From Desulfurococcales archaeon (lineage in GTDB: Archaea > Thermoproteota > Thermoprotei_A > Sulfolobales > NBVN01), in the NCBI GenBank assembly GCA_023255965.1, contig JAGDWE010000022.1:1-39253 (forward strand): a DNA stretch of 39,253 bases, in the 5' to 3' direction. A program made the translations under genes and the position numbers. Positions 29,408 to 39,064 of the stretch are shown here, piece after piece. Below the pieces are notes generated by a model. The model worked only from the letters and a program-made list of their open reading frames with translations, was not told where the DNA came from and did no database searches. The number at the start of each line of letters is the position of its first letter. Position 1 is the stretch's first letter.

Positions 29408-29780
29408 CTGAATTCCCCTGCCTTGAAGAGGGAGGTTTAATGTTGCGTCCCATTAGCCCAGCCTAGCGTCCGGTCTTTGAGGCATCAGAGCGTGGTTATA
29501 TGTGCCCACGCAGCATTGTTTGGGCTGCAACCAACTTCGTGATTGCTGGGCTTCTTTTGCTTGGCGGCTCCTTTTAGTGCTACGAGCTCAGCTCATCCTA
29601 GGCCCATGAGGAGAAGAGACTTGTAAGTCGCCCTTGATGGGCCCTGGGCGGCTACGGGAGCCCTTCTCCCGGACACCCAGGGCTGTGATGACCTGAGGAC
29701 GTGATCAATGAACATAAAGCTAATCAACAACCGCTCCTGGGTGAACGGCAATCTCCGTGACCCGCTGACGCATACCAACC
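29408..29780 (-). pseudogene. second, highly decayed TnpB C-terminal/right-end remnant
   Basis: GAGCCCTTCTCCCGGACACCCAGGGC (29658-29683 region) resembles GAGCCCTTCTCCCAGCTCCCAGGGAC in the 28.85 kb TnpB remnant; CTGAATTCCCCTGCCTTGAAGAGGGAGG near 29408 resembles a degraded right-end hairpin in the same orientation. Confidence 0.45.
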
Positions 29781-29958
29781 TTTAAAGGCAAGGCCTTCAG
29801 CCCTATTCGGCTTAATGTCAGATTCGCCTAGAAGGAAGCTAATATTCATAAGGGCATCAATGAGGTAAGTGAGGGTTCTTTTGAATTATCTTCCATTGCT
29901 ATGTTTTAGTTGCAGCAGAAAGCTTTATAAACTATTGAAACATATTTCAATAATGGTA

Positions 29959-30207
29959 ATATGTATGGGTTGGTGGAGAAGTGCTTGGGGTCCGTATCCA
30001 GGTAGGGGTCCTTGGAGCCACCTACCACCGCCTCTAAGGCCTGGCTGGTGGTGTAGAGGTTGGTGGTGGTTGTACGGTGCTCCGTACCCGCCATACATGG
30101 ATCCGGAGGCTGAGCGTAGGTACCTTGAAGACCTCAGGAAGTACCTCATGGACGTAGTCCTCAAGGAGATTGATAGAAGGCTTGATGAATTGAAGAAGAA
30201 GGAGTAG
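29959..30207 (+). CDS. Trp/Pro-rich small protein (DUF5320-like)
   Basis: MGWWRSAWGPYPGRGPWSHLPPPLRPGWWCRGWWWLYGAPYPPYMDPEAERRYLEDLRKYLMDVVLKEIDRRLDELKKKE; upstream of a NifX-like gene. Start approximate. Confidence 0.75.
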   Translation: MCMGWWRSAWGPYPGRGPWSHLPPPLRPGWWCRGWWWLYGAPYPPYMDPEAERRYLEDLRKYLMDVVLKEIDRRLDELKKKE

Positions 30208-30213
30208 GGACTG

Positions 30214-30600
30214 ATGATAATAGCTGTACCGGTACTCAAGCAGAACGAGACATACTACGTAAGCCCGCACTTCGGGAGGGCGTCGTACTACGCCTTTATC
30301 GAAGTAGGTGAGGGCGGGCATAAGGTATTAGAGGTGGTTGAAAATCCTCATATACAGCATGAACATGGCGGGGGCAGAGCGGTAGTAGAGCTGATGACCT
30401 CTAAGGCGGTTGAGGCAGTTATCGTCTATGGCATAGGCTATAGGGCATTTACAATGCTTGCTGATCGTAGGATTAAAGTGTACTATATACCAGAGAAATT
30501 AGGAAGTAGCCTAGTAACGCTTGATGATGCTGTAAAGATGTTCTTAAGTAATGAGTTAGAGGAGGCAGTAGAGTTCAGAGAGCGCCATAGACATCAATGA
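30214..30600 (+). CDS. dinitrogenase iron-molybdenum cofactor (NifX/NifB C-terminal-like) family protein
   Basis: MIIAVPVLKQNETYYVSPHFGRASYYAFIEV ... GGRAVVELMTSKAVEAVIVYGIGYRAFTMLADRRIKVYY. Confidence 0.88.
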   Translation: MIIAVPVLKQNETYYVSPHFGRASYYAFIEVGEGGHKVLEVVENPHIQHEHGGGRAVVELMTSKAVEAVIVYGIGYRAFTMLADRRIKVYYIPEKLGSSLVTLDDAVKMFLSNELEEAVEFRERHRHQ

Positions 30601-30672
30601 CCTGACGAAGCGATCTAATAAAATTATATTTTTTAACATTTCAAGGGATATCAAACTCACCTAGAGCATCCC

Positions 30673-31161
30673 CTATACTGCGATAGTGAACTCCACCCCC
30701 GCTCTTCCAGCCGAAGTCACTAGGTAGCCAAGGCCCACCAATTCTATTGGCGTTGCATTTGTGAGGTTGAAGTGCTCCACAAGCCTTTCTCCCTTACCGG
30801 GCTGAATGCTCCTATTTATTGGTACGCTTATTCCCGCGCCGGGTAAGAGGATGCCGTAGACGAACAATTCGCGCGTACCGGTGTTCAGCACGTCAATTAC
30901 CAGCTCGCAGCCGCCTAGCGCAAGTAGAGTGCCATTGCGCTCCTCGTAGTGGTAGCAGGAGATGTAAGCACCGAGTATAACGACTTCTCCTGGAGAAGCC
31001 ACGTGCCCCGAGCCCCAAGAGCTCTCAGACCCTTTACTGCTTGACTTGGTCGAGACCCAGTAAGCTACTGAAGCCCCGACAGCAACGATGAGTAATATAA
31101 GTACAATGCGCATTAGTGGTAAGCGTGGCTTTCTCCGCGGAGCTTTTTTACGTGTTGGCAA
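30673..31161 (-). CDS. hypothetical membrane-anchored extracytoplasmic protein
   Basis: Basic N-terminus, one TM helix (LPLMRIVLILLIVAVGASVAYWV), then a beta-rich domain; divergent from the ABC cluster. Confidence 0.65.
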   Translation of the reverse strand: MPTRKKAPRRKPRLPLMRIVLILLIVAVGASVAYWVSTKSSSKGSESSWGSGHVASPGEVVILGAYISCYHYEERNGTLLALGGCELVIDVLNTGTRELFVYGILLPGAGISVPINRSIQPGKGERLVEHFNLTNATPIELVGLGYLVTSAGRAGVEFTIAV

Positions 31162-31272
31162 GGCAACCCCGCAGGAGCTTAAGTCGATTCTGTAATTTTA
31201 AGTCTTAACAAGTTCCCTAATAGCTTTAATACTTATAAGTTCCGGACCCTCTCAAATATTGAGGGGTGTTAG

Positions 31273-34110
31273 TTGGGTAGGGTTATTGGGGCATTACTCG
31301 GCGTTCTCATAATGCTAAGCTTGCTCGTAGCACTAGCCCCAGCGGTAACTGCTCAACAGGTACCTAAGGGCCCGTGGGTCGATGAAATAACCTTTCAAAT
31401 GGACTCCCCGGGCATAGGCGTTGAGAGGTTGATTGCGGGCGAGATTGATTGGTGGCATGACACTATCGAGAGCCCAGAGCACTTCAAGAGAATACAAGGT
31501 GCTGGACTGCCTTATACCCTATCTTACGGCCTGTACTACGAACTAACCTTCAACACCGTTTGCAATACGACCGAAACCGGCGAGATAATAGCACCGGTAT
31601 TCCCGAGGCCTAGCATCAACCCTGATCCAAGGGTGAACAATAAAATACTCTTCAATCCGTTCTGCAATAAGAGAATTAGAGAGGCCATGAACTGGCTCGT
31701 AAATAGAGAGTTCATCGCTGAGCAAATCCTCAGCGGGCTAGCAGTCCCTAGGTACACAGCTCTCACACCCAGCTTCCCAGACTACGGCAGGTTCTACGAC
31801 GTGATAATGGAGATCGAGGAGCAATACAAGTACAACTTCGAGAAGGCTAGGTCGGTGATCTTCGAAGAGATGTTGAGGCTTGGAGCAACGCTAGAGGCAG
31901 GCGTGTGGAAGTACAAGGGCGAGCCTGTCTACATAATCTTCTTAATTAGAACGGAGGACTTTAGAAAGCAGATCGGTGACTATGTCGCATCTCAGCTAGA
32001 GCAACTCGGGTTCACGGTGATAAGGTTCTACGGCGATGCAAGAACCTTAGCAAGATATTGGATATTGTCTGACCCAGCGGACGGCCCATTCCACATATAC
32101 ACCGGCGGCTGGATCACAACTGCGGTTGCAAGAGACGAGGGCAGCAACTTCGGCTTCTTCTACACGAAGCTTGGAATGGCCCGTCCGCTATGGCAGTCTT
32201 ACATAAACACTCCCGGGTTCTACGAAGCGGCTGAAAGGCTCTACTACCTCAAGTTCAGCACGATAGAGGAGAGGAACGAGCTGATGAAGAGGGCCCTATT
32301 GCTATCGATGAAGGAGGAGAACCAAAGGATATTCCTAGTGAATAGGGTAGGGATATTCCCGAAGAGGCCCTATGTAGAAGTCGCATCAGACTTAGCTGGT
32401 GGAATATCAGGGGCTTGGCTGTGGTCGTACACCATTAAAATCAAGGACAAAGTTGGCGGCACGTTGAGGGCCTCGATGAGAAACATCTTAGTTGAGCCAT
32501 GGAACCCTGTTGGCGGGTCAAACTGGATCTTCGACCAGACGATTATTAGGGCTCTTGGCGAGCCAGCCGTTATGCCAGACCCGTACTCCGGCCTCTACCT
32601 ACCTCACAGGGTGCAGAAGGCAGAAGTCTACGTGAAGAAGGGCCTGCCAGTGACTAAGACCCTTGACTGGGTTGACCTGCGCTTCGTAGATGGGGTAAAG
32701 GTTCCAGAGGACGCGCTACTGCTCTACGACTGCCAGGCCAAGAAAATCCGCACCGTAGGAGAAGTCAAAGCAAATGCTACGCTAGTTAAAGACCTATTCG
32801 GCATCGAAGGCTATGACCCGAAGACGCTTGAGAACGCTACTACCAAGGTGGTCGTGTACTACGACCCCAGAATACTAACTGGCGAATATAAGTGGCATGA
32901 TGGTAGCCCATTTGGCTTAGCAGACATGATCTACGCATTCATAATGACCTTCGACAGGGCGTGTAGTGGTAGTCTACTATATGATAAAGGATATGTCCCA
33001 GACTTCACGGCCTGGTTCCCAACGTTCAAGGGCATTAAGATAGTGAGCACTAGCCCGCTAGTAGTAGAGTACTACACCGACATCTGGTACTTAGACGCTG
33101 AGTGGATAGTCGCAGACGCCGCTGGATCTAGAGTAATATGGCCGTACTACACTTATGGTCCAGGGGCGTGGCACGTAGTCGAGCTAGGCGCGATGGCTGA
33201 GAGGGATGCAAAGCTAGCGTTCAGCGCAAGCAAGGCCGAAGAGCTAAAGGTTGACCAAGTCAACTTGATCGGTGGCACTTCGCTGAAGATACTCTCAGAT
33301 TACCTCGACCGGGCTATTGCGAACAAGTACGTGCCGTATAAAGAGGTTCTAGGGAAGTACATAAGTGAAGATGAGGCGCTAGCGAGGTGGAAGAACCTCA
33401 AGAGCTGGTACGACAGGTATGGCCACTTCATGGTTGGCAATGGGCCATTCTACCTGTACAAGGTTGACTACGCGGCAAAGACCGTGACTATTAGAGCCAA
33501 CAGAGAATTCATTGACACGGCCGATAGGTACGCAGGGCTTGCAACACCTCCATCGCCTGTAGTCGCCGTCGAGGCTCCACCTAGGGTAGTGCCAGGTTTT
33601 GAAGCTGAGATCGGGGTCAGAGTTACAACGCCAACTGGTGAGCCATACAAGCCCACGTACGTGGAGTTCATCAGGTACGTAATAGTATATCCAGGCGGCA
33701 AGTTGACAGGCCTCGCAGAACCCGTTAGGGACGGGTACTACAGAATAGTCCTAAGCCCGGAGACCACGGCATCTCTACCTGCAGGGCCGGCAGAACTCAC
33801 CCTCATAGCAGTCTCAAGGCTAGTTGGCATACCAACGATTAAAAAGGACTACATAACGATAGCGCCGGTAACAGAGTACATCGCAGAAATGATTGGCAAG
33901 GTAAAGCTAGATATAGAGGGAGTCAAGAAGGATCTCCAGGCTCAAATTAACGAGGTAAAGGGGATGATAAAGCCTGGAGAAGTCGAGAGGTTGAGAAGTG
34001 AGGTCGAATCTCTGAGGACGATGGTCACGGCATCAATAACGGTAGCAGTCTTAGCGATAATAGCCGCAATCATCGCCTTCGTCCTCGCGAGAAGGGGTAA
34101 GCCAACTTAG
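31273..34110 (+). CDS. ABC transporter extracellular substrate-binding protein (peptide/SBP family 5-like), C-terminally membrane anchored
   Basis: Signal peptide, SBP-like NDPRVNNKILFNPFCNKRIREAMNWLVNREFIAEQILSGLAVP and KWHDGSPFGLADMIYAF; C-terminal coiled coil plus TM ASITVAVLAIIAAIIAFVLARRGKPT; first gene of a dpp-like operon. Confidence 0.9.
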   Translation: MGRVIGALLGVLIMLSLLVALAPAVTAQQVPKGPWVDEITFQMDSPGIGVERLIAGEIDWWHDTIESPEHFKRIQGAGLPYTLSYGLYYELTFNTVCNTTETGEIIAPVFPRPSINPDPRVNNKILFNPFCNKRIREAMNWLVNREFIAEQILSGLAVPRYTALTPSFPDYGRFYDVIMEIEEQYKYNFEKARSVIFEEMLRLGATLEAGVWKYKGEPVYIIFLIRTEDFRKQIGDYVASQLEQLGFTVIRFYGDARTLARYWILSDPADGPFHIYTGGWITTAVARDEGSNFGFFYTKLGMARPLWQSYINTPGFYEAAERLYYLKFSTIEERNELMKRALLLSMKEENQRIFLVNRVGIFPKRPYVEVASDLAGGISGAWLWSYTIKIKDKVGGTLRASMRNILVEPWNPVGGSNWIFDQTIIRALGEPAVMPDPYSGLYLPHRVQKAEVYVKKGLPVTKTLDWVDLRFVDGVKVPEDALLLYDCQAKKIRTVGEVKANATLVKDLFGIEGYDPKTLENATTKVVVYYDPRILTGEYKWHDGSPFGLADMIYAFIMTFDRACSGSLLYDKGYVPDFTAWFPTFKGIKIVSTSPLVVEYYTDIWYLDAEWIVADAAGSRVIWPYYTYGPGAWHVVELGAMAERDAKLAFSASKAEELKVDQVNLIGGTSLKILSDYLDRAIANKYVPYKEVLGKYISEDEALARWKNLKSWYDRYGHFMVGNGPFYLYKVDYAAKTVTIRANREFIDTADRYAGLATPPSPVVAVEAPPRVVPGFEAEIGVRVTTPTGEPYKPTYVEFIRYVIVYPGGKLTGLAEPVRDGYYRIVLSPETTASLPAGPAELTLIAVSRLVGIPTIKKDYITIAPVTEYIAEMIGKVKLDIEGVKKDLQAQINEVKGMIKPGEVERLRSEVESLRTMVTASITVAVLAIIAAIIAFVLARRGKPT

Positions 34111-34267
34111 GCCTTTTAAACCCTTAAACCAACAATTTTTAACATCAAGTACCTAACGTTCCTTAGCTTCTAAATTACTCCCGCTAAGCCCCACTAAAGA
34201 CTTATAATCCTTACAATCCTTGATAATAAAGGCTATCTCGCCAGAATAAGCTCCATGGTGCTGAGCA

Positions 34268-35428
34268 GTGTCGGGTGGGCGGGCTGCAACGCGAATGCGA
34301 GGCTTGAGGAGGCTAGCCAGGTTTTTGTCTATTAGAACAGCCTCAGTGGGGGCCTCGCTGGTCATAGCGATATTCCTTGTGATCATAGTGGCAAACCTTG
34401 GTGGTAAAATAGACGAGATAATAGAGCAAGAGATTAGGCTAACCGTTAATATGCAGCTTCAAGATCCTAGGTTCAAGAGCCAGCTAGGATACTCATGTGA
34501 GACAATGTGCAAAGGCATGGGCGTAATGGAGGAGGGCGTGCTCAAGCAATGCGTGGCTCAGTGCATGCAAAGCTGGGTTGATGAGCGAACGAGGATCTTA
34601 ATGAGGACCTATGGCTTAGACCAGCCATTTGTCCTCAGGGCCCTTTACTACTTGAGAGATGCATTAACGTTGAGTCTCGGGAGGGCCCAGAGGATATATA
34701 GCGACACTGGCTCAAGGGAAGTGTGGGCAATAATATCAGAGAGGCTCCCTCAGACAATCCTGCTGTTCACTACCGCCAACGTAGTAATCTTCTTCATGGA
34801 GCTCTTCATTGGACTGGCGCTCTCGAGGAAGTATGGTAGCATATTCGACAAGCTGGCTGTAACACTAGCACCGCTCTCGTCAATGCCTGGCTGGTTCTAC
34901 GGCTTGTTCATGATCTTGACATTCGCGTTCTGGCTGAAGCTATTCCCAAGCAGAGGCATGGTCAGCGCTCCACCGCCTGAAGACCCATGGCTATATGCCT
35001 TAGATGTCCTGTGGCACATGGTTCTGCCGATAATTTCATGGATTATAGCGTACGTGCCAATAGGGGTCTACTACTACAGGACCTTCTTCCTGCTGTTCTC
35101 AACTGAGGAATACGTAGAGTACGCGAAGGCTAGGGGGGTGCCAAGCAGGGTCATTGAGAGGAGGTACATCCTGAGGCCCACCCTCCCACCAATCATAACG
35201 TCCTTCGCGTTAATGCTAATAGGGTCTTGGATGGGCGCTATAATAACCGAGACGGTGTTTCAGTGGCCGGGCCTGGGGATGAAGTTCTACGAAGCTATCA
35301 ACTTCTCGGACGCCCCAGTCGTCATTGGCATAATAGCCATATACGCCTACCTACTGGCAGCAACGGTCATAGCCCTAGACCTCGTCTACGGGATTCTAGA
35401 CCCGAGAGTTCGAGTTGGAGGTGAGTGA
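34268..35428 (+). CDS. ABC transporter permease (DppB-like)
   Basis: Multiple TM helices; EYVEYAKARGVPSRVIERRYILRPTLPPIITSFALMLIGSWMGAIITETVFQWPGLG. Confidence 0.92.
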   Translation: MSGGRAATRMRGLRRLARFLSIRTASVGASLVIAIFLVIIVANLGGKIDEIIEQEIRLTVNMQLQDPRFKSQLGYSCETMCKGMGVMEEGVLKQCVAQCMQSWVDERTRILMRTYGLDQPFVLRALYYLRDALTLSLGRAQRIYSDTGSREVWAIISERLPQTILLFTTANVVIFFMELFIGLALSRKYGSIFDKLAVTLAPLSSMPGWFYGLFMILTFAFWLKLFPSRGMVSAPPPEDPWLYALDVLWHMVLPIISWIIAYVPIGVYYYRTFFLLFSTEEYVEYAKARGVPSRVIERRYILRPTLPPIITSFALMLIGSWMGAIITETVFQWPGLGMKFYEAINFSDAPVVIGIIAIYAYLLAATVIALDLVYGILDPRVRVGGE

Positions 35429-36870
35429 AAGTAGCCGGGATTCCCAATAGATTAAAGGCCCAGCTCAAGAGGCTAGTACATTATAAGTCCTTCGTAGCAG
35501 GCATGGTAATACTGACGTTTTTCGTCGGCTTATCAATCTATGCGATGGTAACGTGGCCCTACAGTGAGGCAGTTGCGAAGTGGAATAACCCGGCAGTGTG
35601 GTTAGACTACCCTAAGCACGCTAAGCCGAGCTGGATAACGCTATTTACTGGCGTGAGAGAGCTTGAGGGCTCACTGATAATCGATACTAGGCTCGAAGCA
35701 AAGAACGTTGTAAAGCTCAGGCAAGTGCTGGAGAGGTTTGGCAAGCCCTTCGCAACCATAGAGCGAATAAGCATTGGGTTCACGTACGACTATGATGCAT
35801 TCCCAGCGAGGCTTGTCTACGTAGTGCCTGTAAACACCACAGACAGAGTCTTCGTCAACATGACTTGGAGGAAGCCAAGCGGCATTGAAATAATAATAGA
35901 GAAGAACTTCTTCACGTCGGGAGAACTCATTAGGAGCCTGGAGCCTAAGCCAGGTGAAGTACCGGAGTTCGCATTGAGGTACGTGGAGATTGTTGAGAAA
36001 GTATATGGAGTGAGAGTGAACATCAGCAACCTGAATCCAACCTACCTGCTGTTCTGCGACGACGAGTACCTCGCAAAGACCGGTGCGCTGAGAGTTCTGA
36101 AGGGCAGCTACCAGGTCGGAGTTGAGACCTTCAGCTCAGACATAAATTCAACAGTAGACTTGAGGCTAGTAATTCAGGGAACGATCTACGGGCTCGCTGG
36201 AACGGACTTCCTCGGCAGAGACTTATTCATGGCACTAGCGTGGGGCGCGCCGATCGCGATGGCATTCGGCTTAACAGCATCCCTACTCTCAGCACTACTC
36301 CAAATAGCTATTGCAGCTATTAGTGCCTGGTTCTCAGGCGTGGTCGACGTAGTGGTGCAGAGGATCAATGAGATCTTCATGGTACTGCCCTTCTTGCCGA
36401 CAATAGTCATGCTCTGGATGTTCTACGGCTTCGACCTCTGGACCCTGCTGTGGGTTATAATACTGTTCAATACGTGGGGCAGTGGCATTAAGACCTCACG
36501 CGCCATGTTCCTGCAGATAAAGGAAATGCCCTACATAGAGGCCGCAAAGGCCTATGGCTCAAGCAACTTTAGGATAGTAATGCTCTACATGATTCCCAGG
36601 GTAATACCAGTCATTATACCAAACATAGTGACCGCTATCCCAAGCTTCGTGTTCTTGGAGGCAGCGCTTGCTATGCTCGGAATAGCCGACCCCAGGACCA
36701 TAACGTGGGGCAAGGTCCTGCAAGAAGCATATACCCACGGAGCGCTGCTCCAAGGGTACTACCATTGGATATTAGCGCCATCGATAATGCTATTCCTAAT
36801 GGGTATAGGCTTTGCGATGATAGGGTTCACGCTGGATAGGGTGTTCAACCCGAGGCTGAGGGAGATATAG
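35425..36870 (+). CDS. ABC transporter permease (DppC-like) with large extracytoplasmic insertion
   Basis: GTDFLGRDLFMALAWGAPIAMAFGLTASLLSALLQIAI; EMPYIEAAKAYGSSNFRIVMLYMIPRVIPVIIPNIV. Confidence 0.92.
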   Translation: MKVAGIPNRLKAQLKRLVHYKSFVAGMVILTFFVGLSIYAMVTWPYSEAVAKWNNPAVWLDYPKHAKPSWITLFTGVRELEGSLIIDTRLEAKNVVKLRQVLERFGKPFATIERISIGFTYDYDAFPARLVYVVPVNTTDRVFVNMTWRKPSGIEIIIEKNFFTSGELIRSLEPKPGEVPEFALRYVEIVEKVYGVRVNISNLNPTYLLFCDDEYLAKTGALRVLKGSYQVGVETFSSDINSTVDLRLVIQGTIYGLAGTDFLGRDLFMALAWGAPIAMAFGLTASLLSALLQIAIAAISAWFSGVVDVVVQRINEIFMVLPFLPTIVMLWMFYGFDLWTLLWVIILFNTWGSGIKTSRAMFLQIKEMPYIEAAKAYGSSNFRIVMLYMIPRVIPVIIPNIVTAIPSFVFLEAALAMLGIADPRTITWGKVLQEAYTHGALLQGYYHWILAPSIMLFLMGIGFAMIGFTLDRVFNPRLREI

Positions 36871-36890
36871 CCTAAATAAGGCGAACCGGT

Positions 36891-37850
36891 ATGAGTGAGG
36901 TGCTAAAGGTATCAGATCTAAAGCTCTACTACAGCACTATGAGCGGCGTTGTCAAGGCAGTAGAAGGCGCCACCTTCACGTTAAATGAGGAAGAGACCAT
37001 AGCACTTATTGGGGAGTCCGGCTGTGGTAAGACGTCGCTGGCAAGGGCATTAATTAGGTTCTTGCCGAGGAACGTCGCCGAGCTTTCCGGTAGCGTAGTA
37101 ATTGATGGCATTGAGACGATAAACATGAGTGACGCAGAGTTCGACGAGAAGATCAGGTGGAGGAAGATAACCTACGTGTCTCAGGCGGCAATAAACTCCC
37201 TCAACCCAGTAATAAAGGTTGTGGACCATTTAATAGAGCCCCTGGTCATACACTTCAAGACGCCGAAGAAGGACGCCGTAGCAAAGGCTGCTGAGATAAT
37301 AAAGAGGGTTGGGATACCTGAGGACTTCCTCTGGCGCTACCCATTCGAGCTCAGTGGCGGCATGAAGCAGAGGGTGGTAATAGCATTATCGCTCATAACG
37401 AACCCACGGGTAGTGATACTAGACGAGCCCACATCAGCCCTAGACGTCATGACCCAAGCAAACATACTTAACATGCTCAAAGAGCTCAAGGATGAATCGA
37501 AGCTCTCTTACATATTCATAACGCACGATATCGCTGTGTCAAGCGAGCTAGCCGATAAAGTCGCCGTGATGTACGCTGGCTGGATAGTTGAGCTAGGGCC
37601 TGCAGAGAAAGTGTATGTTGACCCGATGCACCCATACAGCAAGGGGTTGCTTGGAAGCGTGCCGCGCCTGAAAGGCAATACGCCGGTGACATTCATACCG
37701 GGAACGCCGCCGAGCCTCATCAACCCACCAAAGGGTTGTAGATTTAGGCCGAGGTGCAAGTATGCAATGCCCATGTGCGAGCAAGAACCCCCAGTAGTTA
37801 AGACCGGTCAAGGCGAGTACGTGAGGTGCTGGCTCTACGCGGGGAAGTGA
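36891..37850 (+). CDS. oligopeptide-type ABC transporter ATP-binding protein (DppD-like)
   Basis: GESGCGKTSLARA, LSGGMKQRVVIALSL, VILDEPTSALD; C-terminal GCRFRPRCKYAMPMCEQEPP. Confidence 0.95.
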   Translation: MSEVLKVSDLKLYYSTMSGVVKAVEGATFTLNEEETIALIGESGCGKTSLARALIRFLPRNVAELSGSVVIDGIETINMSDAEFDEKIRWRKITYVSQAAINSLNPVIKVVDHLIEPLVIHFKTPKKDAVAKAAEIIKRVGIPEDFLWRYPFELSGGMKQRVVIALSLITNPRVVILDEPTSALDVMTQANILNMLKELKDESKLSYIFITHDIAVSSELADKVAVMYAGWIVELGPAEKVYVDPMHPYSKGLLGSVPRLKGNTPVTFIPGTPPSLINPPKGCRFRPRCKYAMPMCEQEPPVVKTGQGEYVRCWLYAGK

Positions 37851-37851
37851 G

Positions 37852-38838
37852 GTGGTCCGCGTGAGCGGGCAACAGGACCTCTTAGTCGTGAAGGATCTAA
37901 GGGTGTGGCACCCAATTAGGAAGTTCCTCACAGTAGCTGGCTATGTGAGGGCGGTAGACGGCGTTTCGCTGAGCGTAAAGCAAGGTGAAATAGTGGCAAT
38001 AGTTGGCGAGTCCGGTTGCGGCAAGACAACGCTTGCTAGGGCGATAATGGGCTTGATCCCGGCTTACAGCGGCAGCATATTCTTCGAGGGCGTTGACATA
38101 ACAAAGCTACCTAAGCCCACGATAAGGAGGTGGTACTCAGCGCAAGTAGGGCTTGTACAGCAAGACCCCTACGGAGCGATGCCGCCTTTTATGACCATTA
38201 AGAAAATCATTGAAGAACCCATGATCATACATAAAGTGCCGAAGGAGGAGAGGGAGAGGAGAGTGCGCCAGCTACTAGAAGAAACAGGGCTAACGCCACC
38301 TGAGGACTTCCTCCATAAGTACCCGCACATGCTGAGCGGCGGGCAGCTGCAGAGAGTCGCTATAGCTAGGGCACTCGCGCTAAAGCCGAAGCTCATTGTA
38401 GCAGATGAGCCGGTCTCCATGCTCGATGCCTCAGTAAGGATTGAGGTATTGATGATGTTCAGGGGGCTTCAGGAGAAGTACAAGACATCAGTCCTCTACA
38501 TTACCCACGACTTCGCAACAGCAAAGTACTTCTCAGACAGGATATTTGTGATGTACGCTGGCCAAATAGTCGAGGCAGGACCCTCTAGGGATCTCATAAA
38601 CAAGCCGAAGCACCCATACACGGAGGCCTTAATAAACGTCCTGCCAGATCCCGACCCTGGCAACAGATTTACGGTTAAGAAGATATTGCCTGGCGAGCCG
38701 CCGAACTTAATTAGACCGCCGCCAGGCTGCAGGCTACATCCAAGGTGCCCATACGCCATGGAGAAGTGCAGGAGGGAGGAGCTGCCGCTCATTGAGCTAT
38801 CGGATGGAAGGCAAGTGAGGTGTTGGCTCTATGCCTAG
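37852..38838 (+). CDS. oligopeptide-type ABC transporter ATP-binding protein (DppF-like)
   Basis: GESGCGKTTLARA, LSGGQLQRVAIARALALKPKLIVADEPVSMLDASVR; C-terminal GCRLHPRCPYAMEKC. Confidence 0.95.
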   Translation: MVRVSGQQDLLVVKDLRVWHPIRKFLTVAGYVRAVDGVSLSVKQGEIVAIVGESGCGKTTLARAIMGLIPAYSGSIFFEGVDITKLPKPTIRRWYSAQVGLVQQDPYGAMPPFMTIKKIIEEPMIIHKVPKEERERRVRQLLEETGLTPPEDFLHKYPHMLSGGQLQRVAIARALALKPKLIVADEPVSMLDASVRIEVLMMFRGLQEKYKTSVLYITHDFATAKYFSDRIFVMYAGQIVEAGPSRDLINKPKHPYTEALINVLPDPDPGNRFTVKKILPGEPPNLIRPPPGCRLHPRCPYAMEKCRREELPLIELSDGRQVRCWLYA

Positions 38839-39064
38839 CCCAAGGGCTATCTACGGGAGGCAAGAGCTAGTAGAGATAGTCGTTGGCGGGCTACTACTCT
38901 TTACGGGCTGGATCCTGGCTTTTTTGATGACGATAAGAATTATCGTGCCCGACATACCTCTCTCAGTACTCAGCTACTTCACATCAGTCGTAGGGCTTGG
39001 GCTTTCAATACACGGCTTTGTAACCATGTTCTCGGCACGGAGGAAGCTCGGGGAGACCGAGTAA
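38831..39064 (+). CDS. small two-TM membrane protein at the end of the ABC operon
   Basis: 77 aa overlapping the upstream stop by 8 bp; two hydrophobic segments (VVGGLLLFTGWILAFLMTI, VLSYFTSVVGLGLSIHGFVTMF). Confidence 0.7.
   Translation: MPSPRAIYGRQELVEIVVGGLLLFTGWILAFLMTIRIIVPDIPLSVLSYFTSVVGLGLSIHGFVTMFSARRKLGETE

Noticed and set aside
29593-29778. 61-aa minus ORF
   Set aside because: Lies within the decayed transposon remnant; likely an out-of-frame reading of it rather than a gene.
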